25,657 nt of DNA. It comes from an uncultured Ruminococcus sp. Its GTDB lineage: Bacteria > Bacillota > Clostridia > Oscillospirales > Ruminococcaceae. Below, piece after piece: positions 14,652 to 23,920 of this stretch. Numbering within the stretch: the first letter of the stretch is position 1; each line of letters opens with the position of its first letter. The notes under the pieces are model-generated. The model did not search any database. It saw nothing but the letters and a program-made list of their open reading frames with translations, and was not told the origin of the DNA. The DNA lies in the NCBI GenBank assembly GCA_910579835.1, contig CAJTWQ010000026.1, forward strand, positions 1 through 25,657, read 5' to 3'. A program made the position numbers and the translations under genes.

Positions 14652-16115
14652 ATGAAAACAGGTTTCGATAATGAAAAATATCTTAAAATGCAGTCCGAGC
14701 ATATCAGACAGCGTATTGCACAGTTTGGGGACAAGCTTTATCTTGAATTTGGCGGCAAGCTTTTTGACGACTTCCACGCTTCAAGGGTTCTTCCCGGATT
14801 TAAGCCGGACAGTAAGCTTCAGATGCTTCTTCAGCTGAAAGACGAGGCAGAGATCGTCATTGTTATAAATGCCGGTGATATAGAAAAAAACAAGGTGAGG
14901 GGCGACCTTGGGATTACATATGATGTTGATGTTATACGTCTTTATAATGTGTTTAAAAAAATTGGGCTTTATGTCAGCAGCGTTGTGCTTACTCAGTATG
15001 AGGAGCAGCCTCAGGCAGCCGCTTTCCAGAGACGTCTTGAAGCGCTGGGAATAAAGGTTTACCATCATTACCATATTAAAGGTTATCCTTCTAATCTCAA
15101 GCTGATAATAAGCGACGAGGGGTATGGAAGAAACGATTATATCGAAACCTCACGCAGGCTTGTGGTTATTACGGCTCCCGGTCCGGGCAGCGGAAAAATG
15201 GCGACTTGTCTTTCACAGCTCTATCATGAGCACAAAAGAGGCGTTAATGCGGGATACGCTAAATTTGAGACATTTCCGATTTGGAATCTTCCTCTCCGCC
15301 ATCCTGTAAATATTGCTTATGAATCAGCAACGTCAGACCTCAACGATGTTAATATGATAGATCCCTTTCATCTGGAGGCTTACGGCGAGACTACCGTAAA
15401 TTACAATCGTGATGTGGAAATTTTTCCGGTGCTTAATGCAATGTTTGAGAAGATACTTGGTGAATCTCCGTATAAATCCCCCACGGACATGGGCGTTAAT
15501 ATGGCTGGAAACTGCATTTCTGACGATGACGCCGTGTGCTCGGCAGCAAAGGCCGAGATAATCCGCCGCTATTATATTTCCCAGTGCGATTATAAAAAAG
15601 GTCTTATTTCCGAAGATGAGGCTATGAAGCAGGAACTGTTCATGAAGCAGGCGGGCGTTACTGTTGATGACAGAAAAGTTGTTGCGGCGGCTCTTGCTAA
15701 GGAAGCTCAGACAGGCGCTCCGGCAGCCGCTATGGAGCTTACTGACGGAACTATTCTCACCGGACGTACCTCAGAGCTTCTGGGCGCTGTTTCAGCTCTG
15801 CTTCTCAATGCCCTCAAATATTTTGGAGGAATTTCCGATGATGTTCTGCTTATGTCACCACACGTTATCGAACCTATTATGAATCTCAAGGTGCAGCATC
15901 TCGGTAACAGCAATCCCAGAATCCATACTGATGAAACGCTTCTTGCGCTGTCTATCTGTGCCAACACGGATGAAAATGCCAGAAGAGCAATGGAGCAGAT
16001 CTCAAAGCTTCGTGGCTGCGAGGTACATTCAACGGTCATTCTTTCACAGGTTGATGAAAGAATATTTAAGCGTCTCGGCATAAACCTGACCTGCGAACCT
16101 AAGTATCAGAGCTGA
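14652..16115 (+). CDS. DUF1846 (UPF0371) family protein
   Basis: 487 residues, full length for the DUF1846 family (PF08903), widespread in Firmicutes. The recognisable stretches are the start (TGFDNEKYLKMQSEHI), FGGKLFDDFHASRVLPGF, and the nucleotide-binding-like VVITAPGPGSGKMATCLSQ (about 171-189), with FETFPIWNLPLRHPVN after it. I recall structures from this family but no settled biochemical role. CAGGAGG precedes the ATG. It stands alone, divergent from the GH5 gene, with its own promoter. Confidence 0.9.
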   Translation: MKTGFDNEKYLKMQSEHIRQRIAQFGDKLYLEFGGKLFDDFHASRVLPGFKPDSKLQMLLQLKDEAEIVIVINAGDIEKNKVRGDLGITYDVDVIRLYNVFKKIGLYVSSVVLTQYEEQPQAAAFQRRLEALGIKVYHHYHIKGYPSNLKLIISDEGYGRNDYIETSRRLVVITAPGPGSGKMATCLSQLYHEHKRGVNAGYAKFETFPIWNLPLRHPVNIAYESATSDLNDVNMIDPFHLEAYGETTVNYNRDVEIFPVLNAMFEKILGESPYKSPTDMGVNMAGNCISDDDAVCSAAKAEIIRRYYISQCDYKKGLISEDEAMKQELFMKQAGVTVDDRKVVAAALAKEAQTGAPAAAMELTDGTILTGRTSELLGAVSALLLNALKYFGGISDDVLLMSPHVIEPIMNLKVQHLGNSNPRIHTDETLLALSICANTDENARRAMEQISKLRGCEVHSTVILSQVDERIFKRLGINLTCEPKYQS

Positions 16116-16141
16116 TACTGCTTCAAAACAGAAAGCGGTAT
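16115..16141 (+). terminator. Weak hairpin after the DUF1846 gene
   Basis: ATACTGCTT (16115-16123) pairs with AAGCGGTAT (16133-16141), one wobble, directly after the stop codon. The following bases (GATTTCACATACTTTTC) are only modestly T-rich, so termination is plausible but weak. Confidence 0.35.
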
Positions 16142-16211
16142 GATTTCACATACTTTTCATTTGGGTGAAAAAATATTCACAAAATCTTTTTCAAAATTCT
16201 ATATAACCGGC

Positions 16212-16240
16212 TTATTCATATCACAAACAGCAGATATAAT
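16212..16240 (+). promoter_or_regulatory. Probable promoter of the HtrA-like gene
   Basis: TATAAT at 16235-16240 is a perfect -10; the -35 at 17-base distance (TTATTC, 16212-16217) is poor, so an activator or other sigma factor could be involved. The leader would be only about 20 bases, just enough for the GAGGGAG ribosome site. Confidence 0.5.
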
Positions 16241-16267
16241 ATAAGCAATGAACGAGGGAGAACCTCA

Positions 16268-17569
16268 GTGAAAGGAATTGTGAATATTATGAATGAATAC
16301 AATATGGAAAATTTTGAAAATCAGGAAATTGCCGGCGAGAACCCTTTTGCATCCGTAAAGCCTCCGAAGAAGCGCAGAGGACTTAAAATAACGGCTTTTC
16401 TTCTGGCCATGACTATGGTTTCCGGCGGTTCTATAATGGCATACAAAGGCATTGCAGGAGAGAGCGGTTCATCCGTATCGGAGTTATCCGATAAAAATGA
16501 GGACTCGTCCTCAAAATTAAATGACGGACTTAGACAAATGAGTCTTATTAATGCCGAAGATGCAGGCAGCAGTATTCTTTCTTCCGAGGAAATCGTTGAA
16601 AAGGTTCTCCCGTCAGTAGTTGGAATCGAGTCGGAATTTACCGTTCAGAATCTTTCCGGCGGTTATTATTACGGCTTCGGCGGAAATGCTCCTTCATCCT
16701 CGTCAGCGTCTGCGACAGGCACCGGAGTTATAATCACGGAGGACGGATATATCGTAACCAACGCACATGTTATTTATGACAGTCAGTACGGTGCAGGACT
16801 TTCAGAGAAAATTTCCGTACTTGTAAACGACGGCGAAAGGTATGATGCTGAGGTTATCGGCTATGATACCGACTGCGATCTTGCAGTATTAAAGATTAAG
16901 GCGAACGGTCTTGTTCCGGCGGAGTTCGGAGACAGCGACAGCCTGAAGCTTGGCGAATCAGTTACGGCTATAGGAAATCCGCTGGGATTTGATTTAATGA
17001 ACACTGTCACCGGAGGAATGGTATCCGGTCTGAATCGTCAGATAACCATAAATGATAAGGAAATGATTCTTCTTCAGACAGATGCAGCTATCAATTCCGG
17101 TAACTCAGGCGGTCCTTTAATTAATAAGTACGGTCAGGTTATCGGCATCAATTCATCCAAGATGAGCGCATCATATTCAGATACTTCAATTGAAGGCATA
17201 GGCTTTGCTATTCCGTCAAACGAGGTTTCAAGGATCGTGGATGATCTTATGGAATTCGGTTATGTTACGGGAAAACCGCGGCTGGGTATAAGCTGTCAGG
17301 ATGTAACAGAGAATGTTTCCCGTATGTACGATCTGCCTCTTGGCGTTTACATTATTGAAGTCAGCAGGGACAGTGCGGCTGAAAAAGCAGGTCTTGAGCA
17401 GGGAGATGTCATTACTGCCGTAGACGGTGAGGAAATTACTTCATATTCGCAGCTCAATACAAAGAAGAATCTGCATAAAGCAGGAGATGAGATAGAAATT
17501 ACCTATGTAAGAAAAGGCGAGGAAATGACGGCAAAAGTCGTACTTGATGAAAATACAGGCAAGGAATAG
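16268..17569 (+). CDS. Membrane-anchored HtrA/DegP-type serine protease
   Basis: 433 residues. A cytoplasmic N-terminal tail of about 38 residues ends in a basic patch (KPPKKRRGLK), then one membrane helix (about 39-60), a Ser-rich extracytoplasmic linker, a trypsin-like domain and one C-terminal PDZ domain (about 338-428). The catalytic triad is intact: H167 (TNAHV), D204 (DCDLAVL), S280 (GNSGGP). Such proteases degrade or refold damaged envelope proteins; in bacilli homologues respond to secretion stress, which would suit a cell secreting large enzymes. The GTG start is chosen because GAGGGAG lies 8 bases upstream; an ATG 7 codons later (MNEYNMENF) is a reasonable alternative and does not change the domains. 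Confidence 0.93.
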   Translation: MKGIVNIMNEYNMENFENQEIAGENPFASVKPPKKRRGLKITAFLLAMTMVSGGSIMAYKGIAGESGSSVSELSDKNEDSSSKLNDGLRQMSLINAEDAGSSILSSEEIVEKVLPSVVGIESEFTVQNLSGGYYYGFGGNAPSSSSASATGTGVIITEDGYIVTNAHVIYDSQYGAGLSEKISVLVNDGERYDAEVIGYDTDCDLAVLKIKANGLVPAEFGDSDSLKLGESVTAIGNPLGFDLMNTVTGGMVSGLNRQITINDKEMILLQTDAAINSGNSGGPLINKYGQVIGINSSKMSASYSDTSIEGIGFAIPSNEVSRIVDDLMEFGYVTGKPRLGISCQDVTENVSRMYDLPLGVYIIEVSRDSAAEKAGLEQGDVITAVDGEEITSYSQLNTKKNLHKAGDEIEITYVRKGEEMTAKVVLDENTGKE

Positions 17570-17579
17570 TAAAGCAAGC

Positions 17580-17609
17580 AAAGGCATTCGTTTGATCGGA
17601 TGCCTTTTT
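17580..17609 (+). terminator. Intrinsic terminator after the HtrA-like gene
   Basis: An 11-base-pair stem (17580-17590 with 17597-17607, one wobble), loop TTTGAT and T-run, 10 bases after the stop. Confidence 0.9.
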
Positions 17610-17684
17610 GTTATTAGTTGATTAATCGTGCGAATGGCTATATATAAAAAGCACAATATATCAGTTAATGAGTATTATATATCA

Positions 17685-17713
17685 TTGAAATATTTATTTT
17701 TTTTCTGTATAAT
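17685..17713 (+). promoter_or_regulatory. Sigma-A promoter of the pectate lyase gene
   Basis: TTGAAA (17685-17690), 17-base spacer and TATAAT (17708-17713) with a TG before the -10. The leader of about 85 bases contains a small hairpin, TGCCC...GGGCA near 17742-17759, whose loop holds GGAGGA well upstream of the real ribosome site. Confidence 0.8.
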
Positions 17714-17804
17714 ATAGACAACGAATAAAACGAAATAAGAATGCCCCGGAGGACGGGCAAATCGTACACATTATATTTTAAATTTTATAGGAGGAAAAAT
17801 ACCT

Positions 17805-20800
17805 ATGCGAAATTCAATTATAAAGAAAAGGATCGCTTCTGCCGCTGCGGCTGCCATAATGAGCGTGGCAGCTGTTTCAGGTTCTGTAGGCGGAATCACA
17901 ATAACAGCCTTTGACGGCAGTTCAATGACGGCATATGCCGCAGGCACGATTAATTTCACTGAAAAGGAGGGGTATAACGAGGGCGCTTATGTCTGCTGGC
18001 AGCCAGTCGACGGAGCATCCGGTTATAATGTTTACTGTGACGGAATTCAGATCGACTCAATGCTTATCAGACAATACAGCGGATATTTCAGAGCGGACAT
18101 TGTAGGCGCCAAGGCAGGAAATCACACCGTTAAGGTCGTTCCCGTAATAAACGGCAAGGAGGATTCCTCAAAGGGCGCAGAAGCCTCTGTAACCTCGTCT
18201 GCTCACGACAGATCAGGATTTGCATTTCAGAATTCAGGTGCCGATATTGGCGGCGGAGCATATGGCTGCGGCGGATACAATGCTGACGGAACCCTTGCCT
18301 CTGACGCACAGGTGCTTTACGTTACAAGCGGTAATGTAAACACTGTTACACTGGATGTTATCACCAACAGTAAAGGTACTTCAACAACTGCGGCAGGTCT
18401 CGTTAATATTTTGGCTGCGCGTCAGAAAGGATATGACAAGAGACCTCTTGTTATTCGTATGGTAGGAGAGATCAGGAAAGAAAATATTACGGGACTCAAC
18501 AGTTCCGGATACCTTCAGTTAAAGGGATGCTATAACGTAACTCTTGAGGGTATCGGCAGTGACGCCACAGTAAACGGCTGGGGACTTCTTGTCCGTTCCG
18601 CAACGAACGTTGAGATCAGAAATCTTGGTATTATGCTCTTCCCTGACGACGGCGTTTCTCTCGATACAGACAACACTAACATCTGGGTTCATAACTGTGA
18701 TATTATGTATGGAACAGCCGGCAGTGATGCAGATCAGGCCAAGGGCGACGGTTCAGCCGACTGTAAGGGGGACTCAAAATATATCACTTTTTCATACAAT
18801 CATTTCTGGGATTCCGGAAAGTGCTCGCTCTGCGGCATGACGTCTGAATCAGGTGAAAACTGGATTACATATCATCATAACTGGTTCGATCATTCCGATT
18901 CGCGTCATCCAAGAATCCGTACTATGAGCGTTCATGTATATAACAATTATTACGACGGCAATTCCAAGTACGGCGTAGGCGTTACAATGGGATCAAGTTG
19001 TTTTGTGGAAAACAACTATTTCCGCAGCTGCAAATATCCTATGCTGGCTTCCGGTCAAGGTTCCGATACAGTATCAGGAGGAACTTTTTCCGGTGAAACA
19101 GGCGGCGTTATCAAGTCATACGGTAACGTTATGAGCGGACAGAAAGCATATGTGAAATATCAGGATAATAACACTGATTTCGACGCTTACGAGGCGTCTT
19201 CAAGAACGGAAAAGGTTTCGGCTTCCGTAAAGGCCAAAGACGGAGGAACTTCATATAATAACTTTGACACAGGTTCAGCAATGTATTCCTATACAGCCGA
19301 TGCGGCAGTCGATGTTCCCGAAAAGGTAATGTCAGGAGCAGGCCGCGTACAGGGCGGAGATTTTGACTTTGATTTTAATAATTCCGTTGATGATGCGTCT
19401 TATGCTGTAAATCAGGAACTTATGGCTAAGATAATGGCATATCAGAGCAGCGTAGTCGCTATAGGCAGCGGATTTAAGGAAGATCAGCCTATAGTTACAA
19501 CTGTTACAACAACTTCCCAAAAGCCTGTGACAACGACAACGGTAAAGCCTGGGACGGATCCTGAAACACCTGTTGCCGGAAATCAGGTTCACGATTTTAC
19601 GGCAAACGGCACATCCAGCAGCTTCTACACCATTTCAGGGAACCTTTCAACCGGAAAAGGTACGGTAAATTATGCGGGAAAAACTCTTACCCAGTGCCTT
19701 AAAATGGAATCTGCAACATCTATTACTTTTAATGCATCTTCCGCAGGCAGGCTGACTCTTGTATTTGCCGAGCCGGCTGCTACCATAAAGGTTGACGGAA
19801 CAAAATATATATCTTCCGGAGACGGGATTATAACCGTTGATTTGGCCGCAGGCTCACATTCAGTTACAAAGGCAGATACGGCTAATCTTTTCTATATGGT
19901 ATACAGCGGAAGCGGAATTCCTTCTGTAACGACTACCACATCGTCGGCGGCACCTTCGCATTCTACAACAACTTCAAAAAATCCTGTAACTGCTCCCAAT
20001 CCCGTAACTCCAGGAGACGTCAAGGTGGTATATGCAGGCGGCTGGAATGAAATGGCATATATAGTATGCTCCGGACTCAGCGATGCCGATGTAAAGGGAG
20101 TTTCATACAGCGGTGCATCTTCGGGAATTCTTACGGGGGACGATTTTAAGTATCTTGTAAGAGATACGGAGGCTGGTCTGCGTGTTGATCTTCTGGGACT
20201 GAAGCCGGGCACATATTCCATTACCCTTGATACGGCAAAGGGAACGGTTACACAGCCGGGTATTATTGTAGGAGAGCAGGACAGATCAGGTTATGCCCAC
20301 TTTAATTATGATAAGGGCGTAGGTGCATATACCGACGGCGGTACTCTGAAAGCAAACGCTAAGATTCTTTATATCACAGATGAAAACAAGGACACAGTTA
20401 CCCTCACTTCAAAGGACGGTACTACAGTTACGGGTATCGGAAATATTCTTAACTCTGTAGGTCAGGATACAGGCAGCGGAAAGACTTCCAACGGCGGTAC
20501 CCCTAACTCAAACAAGGGCATCATCAAAAAGATTGCCGAGGACGGAACACCTCTCGTTATCAGAATAGTGGGCAATGTTACAGCTCCTGAGGGACTTACT
20601 GAATTTGATTCAACAGGCAACGGCGGTTCAGTAGGCGATAATGGATTTATGGCAAGAATGAAGTCCGGAAAGGATATTACAATCGAGGGCGTCGGCGATG
20701 ATGCTATAGTAAATGGCTGGGGCTTCCACTTCATGTGTGAGTCTGCTGCTCCTGAACTCGGAAAGAGCTTTGAGGTAAGAAATATCGCTTTCAGAAACGT

Positions 20801-21770
20801 TCCCGAGGACTGTATAGGCATGGAGGGCGTTCAGGAGGGCAGTGAAATTACTGCTTCTGTTGAAAGATGCTGGATTCATAACTGCGAATTCTATGTACCT
20901 AAGATCGCTAATCCTGCCGAAAGCGACAAAGCAGAGGGCGACGGAGCCTGTGACTTCAAGCGTGGTCAGTATTTCACAAACAGCTATTGTTACTATGAGG
21001 GATATCACAAGACAAATCTTGTTGGCTCGTCAGATTCAAGTCTCCAGTATCATCTTACATATCATCATAATTATTGGAAGAACTGTGAGTCAAGAGGCCC
21101 CCTTGCACGTCAGGCTGATATTCATATGTACAATAACATATACGACGGACAGTCAAGCTACTGCCAGAATCCCAGAGCGAACGCATTTATCTTCTCCGAG
21201 TACAATGTAATGAAGGACAGCAAGGATCCTGTTACAGTTAAATCCGGCGGCATAGTAAAGAGTTTCAACGATGTTTACCTTAACGTAAGAGGAGATCAAC
21301 AGGCAACGGTTGTAACAGATAAGAGTCAGACGGTAAGTTCTTCTAACAAGTATGCTAATTTCGATACAAATGCGTCTGTGTCATATATTCCCTCCGGCAA
21401 TTACAGCCTTACAGAGGGTGTTGGCGAAACGCTGTTCAATTCTCTTAAATCTGCTTTTGAAACTGACGGCGGATGTATGAACAATATGAAGATTACCTCC
21501 GAAGATCCGATTATCTCGCCTCCTGATACTGTAGTTTATGGCGATGCAAACTGCAACGGAGAGGTAAGACTCAATGATGCCGTGCTTATTATGCAGTCTA
21601 TCGGTAACCCTGATATGTACGGCGTAAACGGTACAAATGAGACACATATTACCGAGAAGGGTATTGATAACGGAGATGTTGCTAATCGCGGCGATGGACT
21701 CACAAACGCCGATGCCCTTTCCATTCAGAAACACCTTATCAATCTTATACCGGCGCTTCCCGAATCATAA
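17805..21770 (+). CDS. Secreted cellulosomal double pectate lyase (PL1-CBM-like-PL1-dockerin)
   Basis: 1321 residues. A signal peptide (cleavage likely after AYA, residue 45) is followed by a PL1 pectate lyase region (about 48-560), Thr/Pro linker (563-590), a beta-rich module (about 594-702) resembling the pectin-binding CBM77 type, a second Thr/Pro linker, a second PL1 region (about 742-1235) and a dockerin (1246-1321). Both PL1 copies keep the active-site arginine pair: R367/R372 (SRHPRIR) and R1097/R1102 (SRGPLAR), plus the HHN motif and an Asp-rich calcium region (GDGSADCK; GDGACDFK). The small domain before each lyase is also related, so the whole unit looks duplicated and diverged. The dockerin has two calcium-loop segments (GDANCNGEVRLND; NGDVANRGDGLTNAD) with the long ruminococcal spacer. 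It should cleave homogalacturonan by beta-elimination while docked on scaffoldin. AGGAGG precedes the ATG. Confidence 0.95.
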   Translation: MRNSIIKKRIASAAAAAIMSVAAVSGSVGGITITAFDGSSMTAYAAGTINFTEKEGYNEGAYVCWQPVDGASGYNVYCDGIQIDSMLIRQYSGYFRADIVGAKAGNHTVKVVPVINGKEDSSKGAEASVTSSAHDRSGFAFQNSGADIGGGAYGCGGYNADGTLASDAQVLYVTSGNVNTVTLDVITNSKGTSTTAAGLVNILAARQKGYDKRPLVIRMVGEIRKENITGLNSSGYLQLKGCYNVTLEGIGSDATVNGWGLLVRSATNVEIRNLGIMLFPDDGVSLDTDNTNIWVHNCDIMYGTAGSDADQAKGDGSADCKGDSKYITFSYNHFWDSGKCSLCGMTSESGENWITYHHNWFDHSDSRHPRIRTMSVHVYNNYYDGNSKYGVGVTMGSSCFVENNYFRSCKYPMLASGQGSDTVSGGTFSGETGGVIKSYGNVMSGQKAYVKYQDNNTDFDAYEASSRTEKVSASVKAKDGGTSYNNFDTGSAMYSYTADAAVDVPEKVMSGAGRVQGGDFDFDFNNSVDDASYAVNQELMAKIMAYQSSVVAIGSGFKEDQPIVTTVTTTSQKPVTTTTVKPGTDPETPVAGNQVHDFTANGTSSSFYTISGNLSTGKGTVNYAGKTLTQCLKMESATSITFNASSAGRLTLVFAEPAATIKVDGTKYISSGDGIITVDLAAGSHSVTKADTANLFYMVYSGSGIPSVTTTTSSAAPSHSTTTSKNPVTAPNPVTPGDVKVVYAGGWNEMAYIVCSGLSDADVKGVSYSGASSGILTGDDFKYLVRDTEAGLRVDLLGLKPGTYSITLDTAKGTVTQPGIIVGEQDRSGYAHFNYDKGVGAYTDGGTLKANAKILYITDENKDTVTLTSKDGTTVTGIGNILNSVGQDTGSGKTSNGGTPNSNKGIIKKIAEDGTPLVIRIVGNVTAPEGLTEFDSTGNGGSVGDNGFMARMKSGKDITIEGVGDDAIVNGWGFHFMCESAAPELGKSFEVRNIAFRNVPEDCIGMEGVQEGSEITASVERCWIHNCEFYVPKIANPAESDKAEGDGACDFKRGQYFTNSYCYYEGYHKTNLVGSSDSSLQYHLTYHHNYWKNCESRGPLARQADIHMYNNIYDGQSSYCQNPRANAFIFSEYNVMKDSKDPVTVKSGGIVKSFNDVYLNVRGDQQATVVTDKSQTVSSSNKYANFDTNASVSYIPSGNYSLTEGVGETLFNSLKSAFETDGGCMNNMKITSEDPIISPPDTVVYGDANCNGEVRLNDAVLIMQSIGNPDMYGVNGTNETHITEKGIDNGDVANRGDGLTNADALSIQKHLINLIPALPES

Positions 21771-21791
21771 TTGAAAATATAATGGTACATG

Positions 21792-21821
21792 GAAACAGGA
21801 GTCTTTCGGGACTCCTGTTTC
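21792..21821. terminator. Bidirectional terminator between pectate lyase and hpt
   Basis: A perfect 12-base inverted repeat (21792-21803 and 21810-21821), loop TTTCGG, lies between the convergent stops. The plus side runs into TATTATATATATT, the minus side into AT-rich sequence, so it can serve both genes. Confidence 0.85.
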
Positions 21822-21832
21822 TATTATATATA

Positions 21833-22357
21833 TTATAAATCTAATTCTGCAATATAAGGCAGATTTCTGTAATATCCATCGTAATCCATACCGTAGCCGA
21901 CTACGAACAGGTCAGGAATTGTAAACAATGAAAGATCAGCGTTCAGTTTCACCGTCCGGCGGGCAGGCTTATCAAGAAGTGTAACTACTTTGACAGACAA
22001 AGGTTTTCGCTTTTTTAGCATCCGGATTACTTCGTTCAGCGTTCGTCCTGTGTCAATAATGTCTTCTACGATCACAACATGATACTTGCTTATATCATGA
22101 CGAACATCTTTGATAATTTCTACGCTTCCGCTGGATTCTGTGCCTCCGAAGTAGCTTTTGGTCTCCATAAAGTCAATTCGGCATGGAACATCAATGTAGC
22201 GGCAGATGTCCGCAAGAAAGATGAATGCCCCTTTTAGAAGGCTTATCAGCAGCAGGGGCTTTTCCCTGTATTCAGTCGAAAGGATTTTTCCTGCTTTTTC
22301 TTCGGCTTCCTTTATTTCCTCTTCTGTTATGAGGATTTTTTTTATGCTTCCGTCCAC
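21833..22357 (-). CDS. hpt: Hypoxanthine(-guanine) phosphoribosyltransferase
   Basis: 174 residues, normal for bacterial HPRT, which salvages hypoxanthine and guanine using PRPP. The PRPP-binding motif VVIVEDIIDTGRTL is at about 93-106; LLKGAFIF and the C-terminal FVVGYGMDYDGYYRNLPYI are also diagnostic. The start is a GTG with GGAGGTGAG a short distance upstream. A reading frame ends two bases before this GTG, which suggests a lost or truncated translational partner. Confidence 0.95.
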   Translation of the reverse strand: MDGSIKKILITEEEIKEAEEKAGKILSTEYREKPLLLISLLKGAFIFLADICRYIDVPCRIDFMETKSYFGGTESSGSVEIIKDVRHDISKYHVVIVEDIIDTGRTLNEVIRMLKKRKPLSVKVVTLLDKPARRTVKLNADLSLFTIPDLFVVGYGMDYDGYYRNLPYIAELDL

Positions 22358-22359
22358 GT

Positions 22360-22557
22360 TTACCTCACCTCCAGTCCGTGCCGGAATATTTTCAATTCTT
22401 GCGAGTTTTTTGCTGAAATATCACCGTAAAGGTCCGTGCTGATGTAAAGTTCAACGTCCAATCTTTCGGTAGATATACAGGCGGCTTTATTGCCGTTTCT
22501 GCCGTATATGACGCATTCAGACTTTTGACCCGTAAAGTAATTTTCATATAAAAATAG
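22360..22557 (-). pseudogene. Short open frame upstream of hpt, possible truncated gene
   Basis: On the minus strand a frame reading ENYFTGQKSECVIYGRNG and continuing to KIFRHGLEVR stops two bases before the hpt GTG, an operon-like spacing. The composition looks like real protein, yet there is no ATG or GTG at its beginning; its 5' end runs into the tRNA terminator, with a stop just upstream. An ATG near 22548 lies in another frame and gives a 49-codon ORF. Either the 5' end of a gene has been lost or frameshifted, or this is chance. I do not recognise the sequence. Confidence 0.3.
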
Positions 22558-22586
22558 CCGTTTGTGAACAACTCACAAACGGCTAT
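22554..22586 (-). terminator. Intrinsic terminator after the tRNA fragment
   Basis: A perfect 14-base inverted repeat (22554-22567 and 22573-22586), loop of 5, followed on the minus strand by TTTTATATG. It lies 3 bases beyond the CCA end of the serine tRNA sequence. Confidence 0.85.
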
Positions 22587-22589
22587 ACA

Positions 22590-22650
22590 TGGCGGACAGG
22601 GAGGGATTCGAACCCTCGATACGCTATTAACGTATACACGAGTTCCAGTC
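22590..22650 (-). tRNA. 3' fragment of tRNA-Ser(GGA), probable att site
   Basis: On the minus strand the sequence runs from an anticodon loop CTGGAAC (22648-22642) and 3' anticodon stem TCGTG, through a long class II variable arm (ATACG...CGTAT), T arm GAGGG-TTCGAAT-CCCTC, acceptor 3' strand CCTGTCC, discriminator G and encoded CCA. That is tRNA-Ser with anticodon GGA. The 5' half is missing: upstream of the loop the sequence reads TAAGA instead of the stem partner CACGA, and no D arm or GGACAGG acceptor strand follows. The break at the anticodon loop and the adjacent integrase fit an attachment site of a tRNA-integrating element, with the complete tRNA expected at the other end. Confidence 0.85.
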
Positions 22651-22794
22651 TTATAAAATATAAGCTGTTAATGACATGCGATAGGCGTTGTTTGTCTATA
22701 TATTGAGGATTTACAAAAGTGACAGTATGAAATATACTGAAATAAACTGTGTTAAATGTCGTAATAGTGTCGTAGTAAATTATGTGAAAATCGA
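22651..22794. other. Putative integrase att/arm-site region
   Basis: About 140 bases between the tRNA break and the integrase stop. They hold a palindrome CTTATA-aaa-TATAAG at the junction (22650-22664) and a tandem direct repeat, TGTCGTAATA and TGTCGTAGTA (22757-22766, 22768-22777), which could be integrase arm-type binding sites. No gene is seen. Confidence 0.4.
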
Positions 22795-23898
22795 CTATTC
22801 ATCATCAAGCTTCAACTGTCGTCTTAATACATTCAGATCATTATGTACGTAAATTGCCGCAGTTATAGAGATGTCAGAATGCCCCATAACTTTTTGAATT
22901 GTATAAATGTCAACTCCGTTTTCTCTGAGAGTTGTTCCGTATGTGTGGCGTAACTCATGGGGAGACAATCGGACAAGACCTGTCTCATCTGACATTTTAC
23001 ACATAAATTGTTTAAAATGTTTTGCATAGGTACTTACGCTGAAAGGATTTTTTTCGTTTCCTATAACATAGCGATCAGGCTGACCGGCAAATTGCTGTAA
23101 ATATTCTGTAAATTCAGCAGATAAGGGAATGGAGCGAATGGATGTTTTTGTTTTCGGCCTATCTACTATAATTTCTCCTTTTGTCTGGGTTACTGCTCGT
23201 TCGATGTGAATTACTTGCCTGTTAAAATCAATATCGCCCCATTTTAAACCGAGGAGTTCTGAACGTCTGACGCCGGTATTCAACATGATAACTATATCTT
23301 TTTTATCATGCTGCTTTGCGTATTCTTCACATCTATCAGCCTCTTCCTTAGTATATGCAAGACGCTCTTCCTGTTTGGCGACACGTTGATATTTAATATT
23401 TTTCACAGGATTTTTGTAGCATAAATCATTATCTATCGCCGCATCAAAGATCGACTTCAAAATCATCTTTTGCTTATCCAGTGTAGATTTTGCGAGAGGT
23501 TCGCCATCATACTCAACCTGATTAAAATATTTTTGTATATCTATCTGCTGTATTTTTGCTATATGTGCTTTACCAAAGTAAGGAATCAGGTACTTTTCAA
23601 CATTGGATTTATATGTAAAATTATACGTATGCTCCTTGACTACGCCTTTTTTATAAGTGTCAAGCCATTTTTTGGCCCATGTCTCGAACGTTATAACGTT
23701 TGGTTCGGAATGTTCTCCTGTTGCTTCTTGAATAGCCTGGTTTATCTTATACTGTTCTGCTTTTGCTTTGGCGTCGGCTTTACTAACGGTGCTATAAAAG
23801 CTCTTGCGAATCAAAGTGCCGTCGAAGTTCTTACCGATCGTGACCTTTACCTCGTACAGCCCTTGCTTATTCGGCTTTTCTTTTTTGGGTCTGCCCAT
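22795..23898 (-). CDS. Tyrosine recombinase/integrase of an integrative element
   Basis: 367 residues. The N-terminus has an arm-binding-type region (GLYEVKVTIGKNFDG), then a core-binding SAM-like domain (about 68-165) and the catalytic domain. Catalytic residues are present: R211 (TGVRRSELLGL), K249 or K251 in the beta hairpin (PKTKTS), H314 and R317 (SPHELRHTYG), H340 (GHS) and nucleophile Y350 (AIYVH). This is the form common in Firmicute ICEs and prophages. It lies about 145 bases from the tRNA fragment, the usual position for an integrase that uses that tRNA as its attachment site. GAGGAG precedes the ATG. No excisionase is seen between it and the tRNA. Confidence 0.95.
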   Translation of the reverse strand: MGRPKKEKPNKQGLYEVKVTIGKNFDGTLIRKSFYSTVSKADAKAKAEQYKINQAIQEATGEHSEPNVITFETWAKKWLDTYKKGVVKEHTYNFTYKSNVEKYLIPYFGKAHIAKIQQIDIQKYFNQVEYDGEPLAKSTLDKQKMILKSIFDAAIDNDLCYKNPVKNIKYQRVAKQEERLAYTKEEADRCEEYAKQHDKKDIVIMLNTGVRRSELLGLKWGDIDFNRQVIHIERAVTQTKGEIIVDRPKTKTSIRSIPLSAEFTEYLQQFAGQPDRYVIGNEKNPFSVSTYAKHFKQFMCKMSDETGLVRLSPHELRHTYGTTLRENGVDIYTIQKVMGHSDISITAAIYVHNDLNVLRRQLKLDDE

Positions 23899-23920
23899 GG
23901 AATATCACTCCTCTAAAAAC

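Noticed and set aside
17742..17759. The TGCCC...GGGCA hairpin in the pectate lyase leader as a riboswitch.
   Set aside because: A five-pair stem with no recognisable aptamer core; too little for any named class.
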